In this document: piece after piece, positions 46,747 to 55,930 of the stretch
How positions within the stretch are numbered: the first letter of the stretch is position 1
Layout of the letters: each line of letters begins with the position of its first letter
Assembly: GCF_001907195.1 (NCBI RefSeq)
Contig: NZ_LVWA01000004.1
Span: 1 to 64,000, forward strand
Length of the DNA: 64,000 nt
Source: Pontibacter flavimaris
GTDB taxonomy: Bacteria; Bacteroidota; Bacteroidia; Cytophagales; Hymenobacteraceae
Direction: 5' to 3'
Translations under genes and position numbers: made by a program
The notes under the pieces: model-generated
The model's input: the letters and a program-made list of their open reading frames with translations, nothing else
What the model was told of the DNA's origin: nothing
The model's database searches: none

Positions 46747-47718
46747 ATGCTCAGAAGACCAAGACGAAACCGCCAGACCGAAGCCATTCGCAACCTGGTG
46801 CAGGAAACAACACTCCATGTAAATGATTTTATACTTCCGCTCTTCGTTATCGGGGGGCAGAACCAGCGGGTAGAGGTAGGCTCCATGCCGGGCATCAACC
46901 GCTTTTCCGTAGACACGCTGCAGGACGAGATCGCCTCCTGCGTGGAGCTGGGCGTGAAGGCCTTTGCGCCCTTCCCAAGTATACCGGATCAGTTGAAAGA
47001 CAAGTATGCCTCCGAGAGCCATAACCCCGACGGCCTCTACGCCCGCGCCATCCGCGAGATAAAGAAGAACTTCCCCGATGTGGCGATCTTCTCGGACGTG
47101 GCCATGGATCCCTACAGCTCCGACGGACACGACGGCATTGTGGAGAACGGCGAGATCCTGAACGACGAGACCCTGGAGGTACTGGGCAAAATGGCGCTAT
47201 CGCAGGCGCAGGCCGGTGCCGATGTGGTGGCCCCTTCGGATATGATGGATGGCCGCGTGGCGCACCTGCGTCATGTGCTGGACGAGCACGGTTACCACAA
47301 GGTGGGCATCATGAGCTACACGGCCAAGTATGCCAGCGCCTTCTACGGCCCGTTCCGCGACGCCCTGAGCTCCGCCCCTAAAATGGGCGACAAGAAAACC
47401 TACCAGATGAACCCGGCCAACACCCGCGAGGCCCTGGTGGAGGCCGAGCTCGACATTGCCGAAGGCGCAGATTACCTGATGGTGAAGCCCGCCCTGGCTT
47501 ACCTGGACATCATCAAGTCGCTGCGCGAGAACTCGAACCTGCCCATTGCCGCCTACAACGTAAGCGGCGAGTACGCCATGGTAAAAGCCGCCGCCCAGAA
47601 TGGCTGGCTCGACGGGGAGAAAGCCATGCTGGAGAGCCTGCTAAGTATAAAACGCGCCGGCGCCGACATTATCCTGTCCTACTTCGCCAAGGAGTTCGCG
47701 CAGTATCAGAAGCGATAG
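46747..47718 (+). CDS. hemB: Delta-aminolevulinic acid dehydratase (porphobilinogen synthase)
   Basis: 323 aa from the ATG at 46747; a longer frame opening with TTG at 46702 overlaps the -7 box. HemB joins two 5-aminolevulinate molecules in tetrapyrrole synthesis. The Schiff-base lysines are K194 (TAKYASAFYG) and K247 (LMVKPALAYLD). The loop where zinc enzymes have three Cys reads SDVAMDPYSSDGHDG, with none, so this is the magnesium-dependent type. A strong terminator follows. Confidence 0.96.
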   Translation: MLRRPRRNRQTEAIRNLVQETTLHVNDFILPLFVIGGQNQRVEVGSMPGINRFSVDTLQDEIASCVELGVKAFAPFPSIPDQLKDKYASESHNPDGLYARAIREIKKNFPDVAIFSDVAMDPYSSDGHDGIVENGEILNDETLEVLGKMALSQAQAGADVVAPSDMMDGRVAHLRHVLDEHGYHKVGIMSYTAKYASAFYGPFRDALSSAPKMGDKKTYQMNPANTREALVEAELDIAEGADYLMVKPALAYLDIIKSLRENSNLPIAAYNVSGEYAMVKAAAQNGWLDGEKAMLESLLSIKRAGADIILSYFAKEFAQYQKR

Positions 47719-47746
47719 CACGTATAAAGTTTATACTTTGAAGAGA

Positions 47747-47777
47747 GCGCACCGGCCATGGCCGGTGCGCTTTTTTG
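47747..47777 (+). terminator. hemB terminator
   Basis: A 24-nt perfect palindrome (GCGCACCGGCCA and its complement, 47747-47770) followed by six T. Confidence 0.93.
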
Positions 47778-47792
47778 TTTGAGTGAGATTCA

Positions 47793-48240
47793 GCCCACCC
47801 CAGCCCTCCCCTAAAAACAGGGGAGGGAGTTTCTGCAGTACTTGTTCCAACCACCCCTACCCCTCCTTATCCAAGGAGGGGAATTATACTTGTTCTATAG
47901 CAAAGGCCGTAGCTATTGGAATGATACCCAGTCCTTGGGTTGAGCGCCTTGTAGATTTACGGTGCCGCCTTGGCGGCATTGCGACGTAGGAGCAAAGGAA
48001 ATGTACACAGCGCGATGCCAAAGGACGAGCCCTCTCGGGCTTGAGAGCACCAAAGCAGGAAATGCAACTGTAGATATGTAAGTCTACAGGATGAAAGGTC
48101 GCTAGCAAGTATAGCCTGTTTCTAGTGAAAGGAAGCAGCAGCTAGGGAAGTATGGCTTAAAGTATAAATCAGCAAGTATAAAGTTTAAGGCACAAGTGGA
48201 CGCCCCGAAATACTCCGGGACTTTCAGCTTGCGCCAGGTA
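47793..48240 (+). repeat. Composite intergenic repeat, copy E
   Basis: Plus orientation: G/C modules (47793-47882), core (about 47910-48143), long X module (48191-48238). Stem AGCCC/GGGCT (48028-48041); a second hairpin GCCGCCTTGGCGGC lies at 47963-47976. It fills the gap between hemB and the subtilase gene with many AAGTATA words after it (to about 48320). No protein gene is seen. Confidence 0.86.
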
Positions 48241-48455
48241 AGTATAAAGTATAGCAATAAGTATAAACAGACAAGTATGAAAGTATGGCTTGCATCAACT
48301 AACAGCAGCCGGCAAGTATAACTGGCGTCAAAACGCTAACCAACAGCGGCCATTCCGTATAAACTTTCTCTTCCTCCCTAACATAAGAACCACTTTGTCT
48401 TTATCCTGATTTATACTAACTTTAGAATGGAACATCTTTACCCTGCTATATTTAT

Positions 48456-51400
48456 ATGAGAGGACTGAGCCTTTGGCTTGTTGCGCTGAGCCTGGCTGTA
48501 GGCACTACGGCCTTTGCCCAGCGTGGCCTTACCCCCGACCGCACCAACACGCAGGAACTGCAGCGAATTGCCTCTGCCGCCGAAAAAGACTACCGGGCCA
48601 ACCGGGGAAAGGCGCTAGCGCTGGCAGAAAAGTATGGCTGGGTCATTGAGAAGCAGTACAAGGACGGAACCGTGATCTCGCTGCAGGGGCTGGATGAAAC
48701 CGGCATGCCCGTCTACTACATCACCTATAACAACTCTAGCTCCGCTTCCACCACACGGGTAGACGAGCTCTGGGCCGGCGGCTCGCTGGGCCTTAGCCTG
48801 AGCGGCAGTAGCAGCAACGTAGTCAACAAACTGGCCATATGGGACGGTGGCCGTGTACGCGCCTCGCACCAGGAAATGAGTGGCCGCGTCATCCAGAAAG
48901 ACAACCCCACCAAGGAAAGCGAGCACGCCACGCACGTAGCCGGCACCATGATAGCCAGTGGCATCAACCCGCTGGCGAAGGGGATGGCCTACGGCTACAA
49001 ATCGTTGCTGGCTTATGATTTTAACGGTGACGGCGCAGAGATGGCCGAGGCAGCCAAAGACCTGCTGATCTCCAACCACTCCTACGGTAACCTGGCCGGC
49101 TGGCGCTACAACTCCGAGCGCAAAGGCACTGAAGAGGACCCCTACTGGGAATGGTGGGGCAACAGCAGCGTGAGCCAGGAGGAGGACTTCACCTTCGGGT
49201 ACTACAACAGCGAAGCCGCCACCTGGGATGAGATCGCTTTTAACGCGCCTTACTACCTGATCGTAAAATCAGCGGGCAATAACCGCGTGGAAAACGGGCC
49301 GAAAGTAGGTGAGCCATACTTTCAGCGCAACAGTAACGGCACCTTCGAGTACGTGAAGTCGCGGCCGGCAAGTATAAGCAGCAACGATGCCTACGACGTG
49401 ATCTCCACCTCCGGCACCGCCAAAAACATACTGACAGTGGGCGCCATACGCGCAGTGACCGATGGATACAACCAACCCCTGGATGTAAAAATGGCCAATT
49501 TCAGCTCCTGGGGCCCTACCGACGACGGCCGCATCAAACCGGACGTGGTGGCCAACGGCATCGATGTGCTCTCCACCTACTCCTCCAACGACAGGAGCTA
49601 CCAGACGCAAAGCGGCACCTCCATGGCCTCGCCCAACGTATCAGGCACACTGCTGCTGCTGCAGGAGCACTACACCAACGTAAACCCCGGCAAATTCATG
49701 CGCGCCGCTACCCTCAAAGGCCTGGCTATTCATACCGCCGATGAGGCCGGCGACGCGGCCGGGCCGGACTACCGCTATGGCTGGGGATTGGTGAATGCTG
49801 AGTTGGCCGCTAAGGTAATCAGCAACACCAACGGCACGCACCTGCTGGAGGAGCGGGCGCTGAAGCAGAGCGAGACGCAGACGCTGGAGGTAACCGCCTC
49901 CGGCAACGGCCCGCTCCGGATCACCATCTCCTGGACCGACCCCAAAGGCACGGTAACAGCCGCAGGCACCAAGGCGCTTAACAACCGCACGCCCAAGCTG
50001 GTAAACGACCTGGATGTACGCGTATCCGGCAATGGAAAAGACTACCTGCCCTGGACCCTGAACCCGGCCGCCCCGGAGGCTGCCGCCACAACAGGCGATA
50101 ACGTGGTGGATAACGTGGAGCAGATCCTGATTTCAGATGCCGTGCCGGGTAAAAAGTATACCCTCACCATCAAGCACAAAGGCACCTTAAAAGAAGGCCC
50201 GCAGGCCTACGCGCTGCTGGTGAGCGGTATGGGAGGCACGGCGGCCTGCGCCAGCGCCCCCACCTCTAACCAGGGCGCCCGCATCAGCAAGCTCACCTTC
50301 GGATCTCAAAGTATAAACCAGCAGGACGACTGCACCACCTACCGCGACCTCACCTCCACGGTGTTTACCCTGGAGCCAAGCCAGGCAAAGCAACTGAAGC
50401 TGGAACTGGGCAGCTGTGGCACGGCCGCCGCCAAAGTAGCCAAGGTATACATCGACTGGAACGGCAACGGCAGCTTTGCAGAGCCCGGCGAAATAGCGGC
50501 TACCTCCGGTGTAATAAATGGAGATGGCACCTTCACAGCCACTATAAAAGCACCAGGCACCTTGGTGGCGGGCAACAAAGTACGGATGCGTGTGGTGGTG
50601 CAGGAAACCACCGATGCCGCCGCGGTAAACGCTTGCAGCAGCTACGGCCGCGGCGAAACCCAGGATTACCTCATCCAGTTTGTGAGGCCGCAGCGCGACA
50701 TAAGTATAGCTGCCGTGCAGCCTGTCGGGGGCAGCACGCTGTGCGCCTCGCCCGAGCAGGCCGCCATGGTTACCATCCGCAACTATGGCACCGCAGCGCA
50801 GCAGAACATCCCGGTAAGTATAAAAGTGCTGAAGAACGGCCAGGAACTGACAACGCTGACAGGAGTTTTTGACAAGGAACTGCCCCCCTTCGCGCAGGCG
50901 GAGCTGCTTGTAGACGGATCTTTTGCCACGGAGGCGGGTGCCACGTATGAATTGGTGGCGCAATCGGGGCTGACGTCGGATGCCGTGGAGGGCAACAACC
51001 AGCGCGGGTATACGTTCACGGTTGCCGGCGAGGCGGCCACACCTGTAGATGCCTCGGCTTTCCGGTGCGGCGACAGCCCGGTTTATACGTTGTCAGCTGA
51101 GGGCAACGGCACGCCTTTCTGGTACACCTCCCCTACCAGCACCACGCCGGTGGCCGCCGGCAACCAGGCACGGGTGCAGGCTGCCACGGCAGGCAACACA
51201 CTTTTCGCTGCTTTTGATGAGTTTTCGGCCACTGTTGGACCCAAAGACAAAAACCAATTTCCGGAAGGTGGCTATAACCAGTTTTCGCCCGACGTACAGG
51301 TAACGACAGAGGCCCCGGTGGTGCTGGAGCAGGCGCGTTTATACATTGGCCACAGCGGCAAGATCACGTTCACGGTGTATGACATGAATGGGGCTCCGGT

Positions 51401-52229
51401 CTCTTCGCGCGTCCTAAGGGTTACCGCCACCCGCTCCGCACCAGCAACAAATGATCTGGTACAGCCCGACGACCCCAACGACAAGGGCCAGCTCTACTAC
51501 CTGGGGCTGGAGCTACCGCGCGCCGGCATGTACAACATCGCCATTTCGTATGAGGACAGCGCCACCATCTACCGCAACAACAAGGGCGTAACAGGCTACC
51601 CGTTTGGGCTAGAGAATGTGTTTACCATCAGCGGCAACACCGCTTCCTCGGAGTGGGAGAGCTATTACTACTACTTCTACGACCTGAAGGTGCGCGCCCT
51701 CGGCTGCCCGAGCCCGCGTGTGGCAGTAGCGCTAAAGGAAGGCATCCCGCTCGATCAGCCTAAGGTGACGCGCGAGGGGAACGAGCTTGTTTCGAGCCTG
51801 CCGGTGGGCAACCAGTGGTACCTGGACGGTGCGCCGCTGGAAGGTTCTACCGGCCAGCGCCTCAGCCCGACGCTGAACGGCCAGTACAGTGTGATTGCCT
51901 TTACAGATGGTTGCGTGTCGGAGATGTCGCTTGCCTACAGGTATGAGGTGGAGAGCGCGGCGCGGAACGTGGGGCCGGAGCTGATGGTGTTCCCAAACCC
52001 AAGCCAGGACGGCAAATTCAGCTTCACGGTAGAGACCTCCTCTCCCGAAGACCTGACGCTGACGGTGGCAGACCTGCTGGGCAAGCAGCTCTATAGCACT
52101 TCGGTGCAGCAGATAAACGGCCAGTACAAAGGCATGATCGACCTGAGCAAGCATTCTAACGGCTTATACATTGTGCGCCTGCAGCACGGCAACCAGGTAT
52201 ACACCTACAAGGTCATGATCCGGAAATAG
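48456..52229 (+). CDS. S8-family serine peptidase with T9SS type A sorting domain
   Basis: 1257 aa. Signal peptide about 1-21 (TAFAQ). Subtilisin domain about 110-460 with the triad Asp130 (IWDGG), His157 (SEHATHVAGT) and Ser389 (SGTSMASP). Then a jelly-roll about 470-590, a GEVED-type domain about 610-750 (YIDWNGNGSFAEPGE), a CARDB-like repeat about 752-865, beta-rich modules to about 1165, and a type A sorting domain about 1175-1257 (VFPNPSQDGKF, DLSKHSNGLYIVRL). Secreted and surface-attached by T9SS; the role is probably degradation of external protein. Confidence 0.93.
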   Translation: MRGLSLWLVALSLAVGTTAFAQRGLTPDRTNTQELQRIASAAEKDYRANRGKALALAEKYGWVIEKQYKDGTVISLQGLDETGMPVYYITYNNSSSASTTRVDELWAGGSLGLSLSGSSSNVVNKLAIWDGGRVRASHQEMSGRVIQKDNPTKESEHATHVAGTMIASGINPLAKGMAYGYKSLLAYDFNGDGAEMAEAAKDLLISNHSYGNLAGWRYNSERKGTEEDPYWEWWGNSSVSQEEDFTFGYYNSEAATWDEIAFNAPYYLIVKSAGNNRVENGPKVGEPYFQRNSNGTFEYVKSRPASISSNDAYDVISTSGTAKNILTVGAIRAVTDGYNQPLDVKMANFSSWGPTDDGRIKPDVVANGIDVLSTYSSNDRSYQTQSGTSMASPNVSGTLLLLQEHYTNVNPGKFMRAATLKGLAIHTADEAGDAAGPDYRYGWGLVNAELAAKVISNTNGTHLLEERALKQSETQTLEVTASGNGPLRITISWTDPKGTVTAAGTKALNNRTPKLVNDLDVRVSGNGKDYLPWTLNPAAPEAAATTGDNVVDNVEQILISDAVPGKKYTLTIKHKGTLKEGPQAYALLVSGMGGTAACASAPTSNQGARISKLTFGSQSINQQDDCTTYRDLTSTVFTLEPSQAKQLKLELGSCGTAAAKVAKVYIDWNGNGSFAEPGEIAATSGVINGDGTFTATIKAPGTLVAGNKVRMRVVVQETTDAAAVNACSSYGRGETQDYLIQFVRPQRDISIAAVQPVGGSTLCASPEQAAMVTIRNYGTAAQQNIPVSIKVLKNGQELTTLTGVFDKELPPFAQAELLVDGSFATEAGATYELVAQSGLTSDAVEGNNQRGYTFTVAGEAATPVDASAFRCGDSPVYTLSAEGNGTPFWYTSPTSTTPVAAGNQARVQAATAGNTLFAAFDEFSATVGPKDKNQFPEGGYNQFSPDVQVTTEAPVVLEQARLYIGHSGKITFTVYDMNGAPVSSRVLRVTATRSAPATNDLVQPDDPNDKGQLYYLGLELPRAGMYNIAISYEDSATIYRNNKGVTGYPFGLENVFTISGNTASSEWESYYYYFYDLKVRALGCPSPRVAVALKEGIPLDQPKVTREGNELVSSLPVGNQWYLDGAPLEGSTGQRLSPTLNGQYSVIAFTDGCVSEMSLAYRYEVESAARNVGPELMVFPNPSQDGKFSFTVETSSPEDLTLTVADLLGKQLYSTSVQQINGQYKGMIDLSKHSNGLYIVRLQHGNQVYTYKVMIRK

Positions 52230-52382
52230 CCGACCACAGCATCCGCTTATACCCAGCTGCCGCTGCCTCAGTGGCGGCTGGACCGTTTTATACTTCAGGG
52301 GAGGATCTGGCATGTATGGGGCCACCCGCGCTGAAAGTATGAATATAGCGGCGCATCCATATTTATTCGCTATTTTGGCTGT

Positions 52383-52931
52383 ATGAAGCATATCCTCACC
52401 TCCCTTTGCCTGTTGCTGCTACTTGCCTGCACCGGGCCGCAGCAGCAATCCAGTAAGCAGCAACAGTCGTTTTACCAAAGTATGAGCAGCCTGTGCGGAC
52501 AGTCTTTCAGCGGAAAAGTAGTTTTCCCGGCTGATGGGAAAGATCCGTTTGCCGGTGCGCCCCTGATGATGATCATGCAAAATTGCTCCGACAGCACCAT
52601 TCGCATTCCGTTTATAGTAGGTGAGGATAAATCCAGAACGTGGGTGATCAGCAAAACGGCGGAGGGACTGCAACTGAAGCACGACCACCGCCACGAAGAC
52701 GGCACCCCGGACGAAGTGACCATGTATGGCGGCATGGCCTCTACCTCAGAAAGTGAACTGGAGCAGCGTTTCCCGGCGGATGCCTATACAGCAGAGCTCC
52801 TGCCAGCTGCCGCTACCAACGAGTGGACACTTGCCCTCAGCCCCGACGGCAAAACGTTCAGCTATATCCTCAAGCGCGACAATCAACTCCGCTTCCGGGC
52901 TGATTTTGATTTGACAAAGCCGCTGGAGTAG
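52383..52931 (+). CDS. Lipoprotein of unknown function
   Basis: 182 aa. Lipobox LLAC (Cys16) after a short signal, then a Gln/Ser-rich spacer. The mature part (LCGQSFSGKVVFPADG, MMIMQNCSDSTIRIPF, HDHRHEDGTPDEVTMYGG) has two Cys about 30 residues apart that may pair, and an alternating strand pattern. Conserved look, but I cannot name the family. It follows the subtilase by 153 bp. Confidence 0.65.
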   Translation: MKHILTSLCLLLLLACTGPQQQSSKQQQSFYQSMSSLCGQSFSGKVVFPADGKDPFAGAPLMMIMQNCSDSTIRIPFIVGEDKSRTWVISKTAEGLQLKHDHRHEDGTPDEVTMYGGMASTSESELEQRFPADAYTAELLPAAATNEWTLALSPDGKTFSYILKRDNQLRFRADFDLTKPLE

Positions 52932-53167
52932 TGAAGTATAAAGGATAAACCTACCCCTCCCAGGCGGGGCTGTTAAGTTCTCGTTTTTTGTCATCCTGAA
53001 AGTGGAAAATCCCGAACTTGTTTCCGGGGATCTTGATGGCCTGGAGCGACGGCTTAACCTACCTGCTACCAAGATTCTTAATAGAATGACAGAGGTTTTT
53101 AACAGCGGGGTAGCTAGAACTTAACGATTCAAGCTTCAGGTTGGGGAATTTCTTAAATCATACTTCT

Positions 53168-53440
53168 CTGGCGCGAATCTTCAGATTCGTGACTTGCTGT
53201 AATGTTGAGCCTCTGACTCAACTGGGCTGGAGGCCCAGGAAATAGCCGGGCACTCGCGCCAGAAGTATAGCTTTTCACAAAGCGTAGCTTCGTAAGGAAG
53301 TATAAAACCCAAGCTGTGTTTACTGATGCAGTGCAGGTGTATACCCACCCCTAACCCCTCCAAGGAGGGGAATCACCTACTCTTTTGCGAAATTCCCCTC
53401 TTGGGAGGGGCAGGGGTGGGTTGATCGCAACTTGAGCTAT
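53168..53440. repeat. Hairpins and partial G/C-rich repeat modules
   Basis: GCGAATC-TTCA-GATTCGT at 53173-53190 is a REP-like hairpin, with GGCTGGAGGCCC near 53224-53236. Inverted G/C-rich modules lie at 53344-53420 (CCCCTCCAAGGAGGGG and GGGAGGGGCAGGGGTGGG). This fills most of the 613-bp convergent gap; no gene is seen, and the core of the composite repeat is absent. Confidence 0.65.
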
Positions 53441-53452
53441 AAAGTATTAAAA

Positions 53453-53494
53453 CACGAAGCCCGGACTACAGTAGCGGCCCGGGCTTCGTGTTTT
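53453..53494. terminator. Bidirectional terminator between convergent genes
   Basis: CACGAAGCCCGG (53453-53464) pairs with CCGGGCTTCGTG (53479-53490), with A-run before and TTTT after, so it can serve the lipoprotein gene (plus) and the GroES-like gene (minus). Confidence 0.85.
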
Positions 53495-53544
53495 AAAGTA
53501 TAAAAGTATACTTCAGCAAAGTATAAACCTCCCCGATTTCCAGC

Positions 53545-53937
53545 CTACAGATCCTCCTCGCGTACCAGCATCAGCACCGCCGACTGCGGCACGATGAAGT
53601 ACTTCTCGCCGAGGTAGCTGATCTCGATGGCATCGCGCTGCAGGTAAATGGCCAGGTCGCCCTCTCTGGCCTGAAGCGGGATGTAGCGCACCTCTTCCTC
53701 CTCCTGCCCCCACGTGTCCTCGTCGTAGCCAAAGTCTGCAGGAATCGGGTAGCCGGGGCCTACGCGCATGATGTAGCCTTCCTGCACCTTTTCCTTGGCC
53801 TGCACCCCCGGCGGCAAGTATAAACCGCTCTTGGTCTGATCGCTGGCCATTTTCGGCTTTATCAGCACGCGGTCGCCAACAATGATGATCTTCTCTAACT
53901 TGTTATCCTCTGAAATCCTCATCTGTATTGTATGCAT
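53545..53937 (-). CDS. GroES-like co-chaperone family protein
   Basis: 130 aa. A Cpn10-like fold is suggested by IIIVGDRVLIKPK and TKSGLYLPPG at the N-terminus and LGEKYFIVPQSAVLML at the C-terminus. An acidic insert (DFGYDEDTWGQEEEEVRY) of about 25 residues sets it apart from the housekeeping GroES. Bacteroidota carry this as a second, separate gene, not linked to groEL. A chaperonin role is inferred from the fold only. Confidence 0.85.
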   Translation of the reverse strand: MHTIQMRISEDNKLEKIIIVGDRVLIKPKMASDQTKSGLYLPPGVQAKEKVQEGYIMRVGPGYPIPADFGYDEDTWGQEEEEVRYIPLQAREGDLAIYLQRDAIEISYLGEKYFIVPQSAVLMLVREEDL

Positions 53938-53938
53938 C

Positions 53939-54469
53939 TTATAAAGGATCTGCGGTTACTTTGAATCGCATATCGGCTTTAATGGTAATGTCTTCCGTTA
54001 CCGGCTTCGCGATCTCGGCCTGTGTCCGGATAGTATAGTTGTCTCCTTTGATGTATTCGTCCAGCTTGGCGTTGGTCGATTTCAGCTTCAGCACACTGGC
54101 CCCGGCGGGCACCTCCTCCAGGTAGGCTATCTTCACCTCCGGCTGCTTCTCGCTGGAGATGTAGAGCTCGATGCGCTTCAGGAAATCGAAGTTTTGTGCT
54201 TCGGGCTCCGTTATCGTCAGCTCCAGCCTGTTCAGGCTCACGTTCTTTACCAGCTCGGCACGGGTCTTGTTGTTCTTAAACGTTTCCGCTGAGTTTGTGG
54301 TGATGGTAAACGGCGTGGCCGGCACCAGCGCTCCCAAAGGAAAACCAGAATCAATGGTAAAGGTCTCCTCTTCTTCGATGTAAAAAGTAAGCAGGTCTTC
54401 GATCTTTTCGCAGGCGGTGGCTACTACGGCAAACAGCAGTACGGCCAGCAGCATCATTCTCTTCATCAA
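53939..54469 (-). CDS. Lipoprotein of unknown function
   Basis: 176 aa. Signal with lipobox VATAC (Cys20). The mature part is beta-rich with alternating hydrophobic residues (FTIDSGFPLG, KRIELYISSEKQPEVKIAYLEEV). No TM helix or sorting domain. It has only 1 bp before the GroES-like gene's ATG, so the two are probably one operon. Family not recognised. Confidence 0.65.
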   Translation of the reverse strand: MMKRMMLLAVLLFAVVATACEKIEDLLTFYIEEEETFTIDSGFPLGALVPATPFTITTNSAETFKNNKTRAELVKNVSLNRLELTITEPEAQNFDFLKRIELYISSEKQPEVKIAYLEEVPAGASVLKLKSTNAKLDEYIKGDNYTIRTQAEIAKPVTEDITIKADMRFKVTADPL

Positions 54470-54560
54470 GGTTAAGTATAAAGGGTGTAAAGCAATTGCG
54501 GCGGGAAAATTGGCCCCTAAGACCGCCTTTCCCGCCGCAAGTTACAAAACAAGAAGCAGT

Positions 54561-55766
54561 TTAGTCAAACATATCACCTAGGCGTACCTTGTCATCGCTG
54601 TCCTCGTTCCAGCTCATCGGGTATTTCTCGTCCAGGTAAGGCAGGGCGTCCTCGGTCAGGTGCAGCGGCTTAAAGGTGTCGATCATTACGGCATACTCCT
54701 CCGTTTCCTTCTTGCCTATACTTGCCTCCACGGTGCCCGGGTGCGGCCCATGTGGTATACCTCCGGGATGGATGGTGAACGAGCCACGCTCCACGCCCTT
54801 GCGGCTCATGAAATTGCCCTCCACATAGTACAGCACCTCGTCGGAGTCTACGTTGGAGTGATTGTAAGGCGCCGGGATGGACAGCGGGTGGTAGTCGAAC
54901 AGGCGGGGCACAAACGAGCAGATCACGAAGTTGTGCGCCTCGAAGTTCTGGTGCACCGGCGGCGGCTGGTGGATGCGGCCAGTAATCGGCTCAAAATCCC
55001 TGATGTTAAAAGCGTACGGGTAGAAGTAGCCGTCCCAGCCCACGGCATCAAGCGGGCTTGTTTTATAGTAGAACTGATGCAGCTCTCCCTCCTTTTTCAC
55101 CTGCACCAGGTACTCGCCTTTCCCTTTTTCGGTGATCAGCTCCATTGGCGGGCGCATGTCGCGCTCGCAGAACGGCGCGTGCTCCAGCAGCTGGCCGAAG
55201 TGGTTGCGGTAACGGCGCGGCGTCTCTACCGGGCTGAAGGATTCGATGATCAGCAGCCTTACCTGCCGCTCGCTTTTATCGAAGCGGAACTTGTGAATAA
55301 CCGTGCGCGGAATCACCAGGTAATCGCCGGGACCAAACGGGATGCGCCCCATCTGGGTGAGCAGATCGCCGGTGCCGTCGTGCACAAACACCACCTCATC
55401 GGCCTGCCCGTTCTTATAGTAGTAGTCCATCTCGTGCTCCGATGGGTTGCAGAGGCTGATGGCTACGTCGTTGTTGAAGAGCATGGTTTTGCGGGCGCTC
55501 AGGTAATCGGATCCGGTGGCCTTCGCCTCTACGGTGCGCAGGTGCTGCGGCGCCAGCTTCACGCCCTCTGCCCGCCGGGGCGCAAAGGCTTTAGGCTCGC
55601 CAAGGCGGCTGATTTGTGTGGGCGGGTTAATGTGGTAGAGCAGCGAAGAAACACCGCTGAAGCCCAGTGTGCCCACCAGCTGCTCGGCATAGAGGCTTCC
55701 GTCGGGTTGCCGGAACTGCGTGTGCCGTTTGTGCGGGATCTCCCCAAGTTTATGGTAAAAAGGCAT
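54561..55766 (-). CDS. hmgA: Homogentisate 1,2-dioxygenase
   Basis: 401 aa. An Fe(II) cupin dioxygenase of tyrosine and phenylalanine breakdown that opens the ring of homogentisate. Family blocks include NNDVAISLCNPSE, EVVFVHDGTGDLLTQMG, PGDYLVIPRTVIHKF, DSDEVLYYVEGNFMSRKG and HPGGIPHGPHPG; the last two carry the metal-ligand Glu and His residues. fahA, hpd and other pathway genes are not in the window. Confidence 0.92.
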   Translation of the reverse strand: MPFYHKLGEIPHKRHTQFRQPDGSLYAEQLVGTLGFSGVSSLLYHINPPTQISRLGEPKAFAPRRAEGVKLAPQHLRTVEAKATGSDYLSARKTMLFNNDVAISLCNPSEHEMDYYYKNGQADEVVFVHDGTGDLLTQMGRIPFGPGDYLVIPRTVIHKFRFDKSERQVRLLIIESFSPVETPRRYRNHFGQLLEHAPFCERDMRPPMELITEKGKGEYLVQVKKEGELHQFYYKTSPLDAVGWDGYFYPYAFNIRDFEPITGRIHQPPPVHQNFEAHNFVICSFVPRLFDYHPLSIPAPYNHSNVDSDEVLYYVEGNFMSRKGVERGSFTIHPGGIPHGPHPGTVEASIGKKETEEYAVMIDTFKPLHLTEDALPYLDEKYPMSWNEDSDDKVRLGDMFD

Positions 55767-55930
55767 ATGGATTAGTTTTTAAGGTGATACTATATCCGTA
55801 TCAGGTAGCACGACACACGTAGCACGACTTATTAAGAAGGATGATGGCGCTTAGCGTATTAACTACTTTCCTCAACCTTAATTAAAAGCATAGTCTTGTT
55901 ACCTGATACATGCTACGAGATACGCAAAAT

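Noticed and set aside
54660..55775. Plus-strand open frame of 371 codons opposite hmgA
   Set aside because: Antisense shadow of homogentisate dioxygenase with no recognisable motif or promoter.
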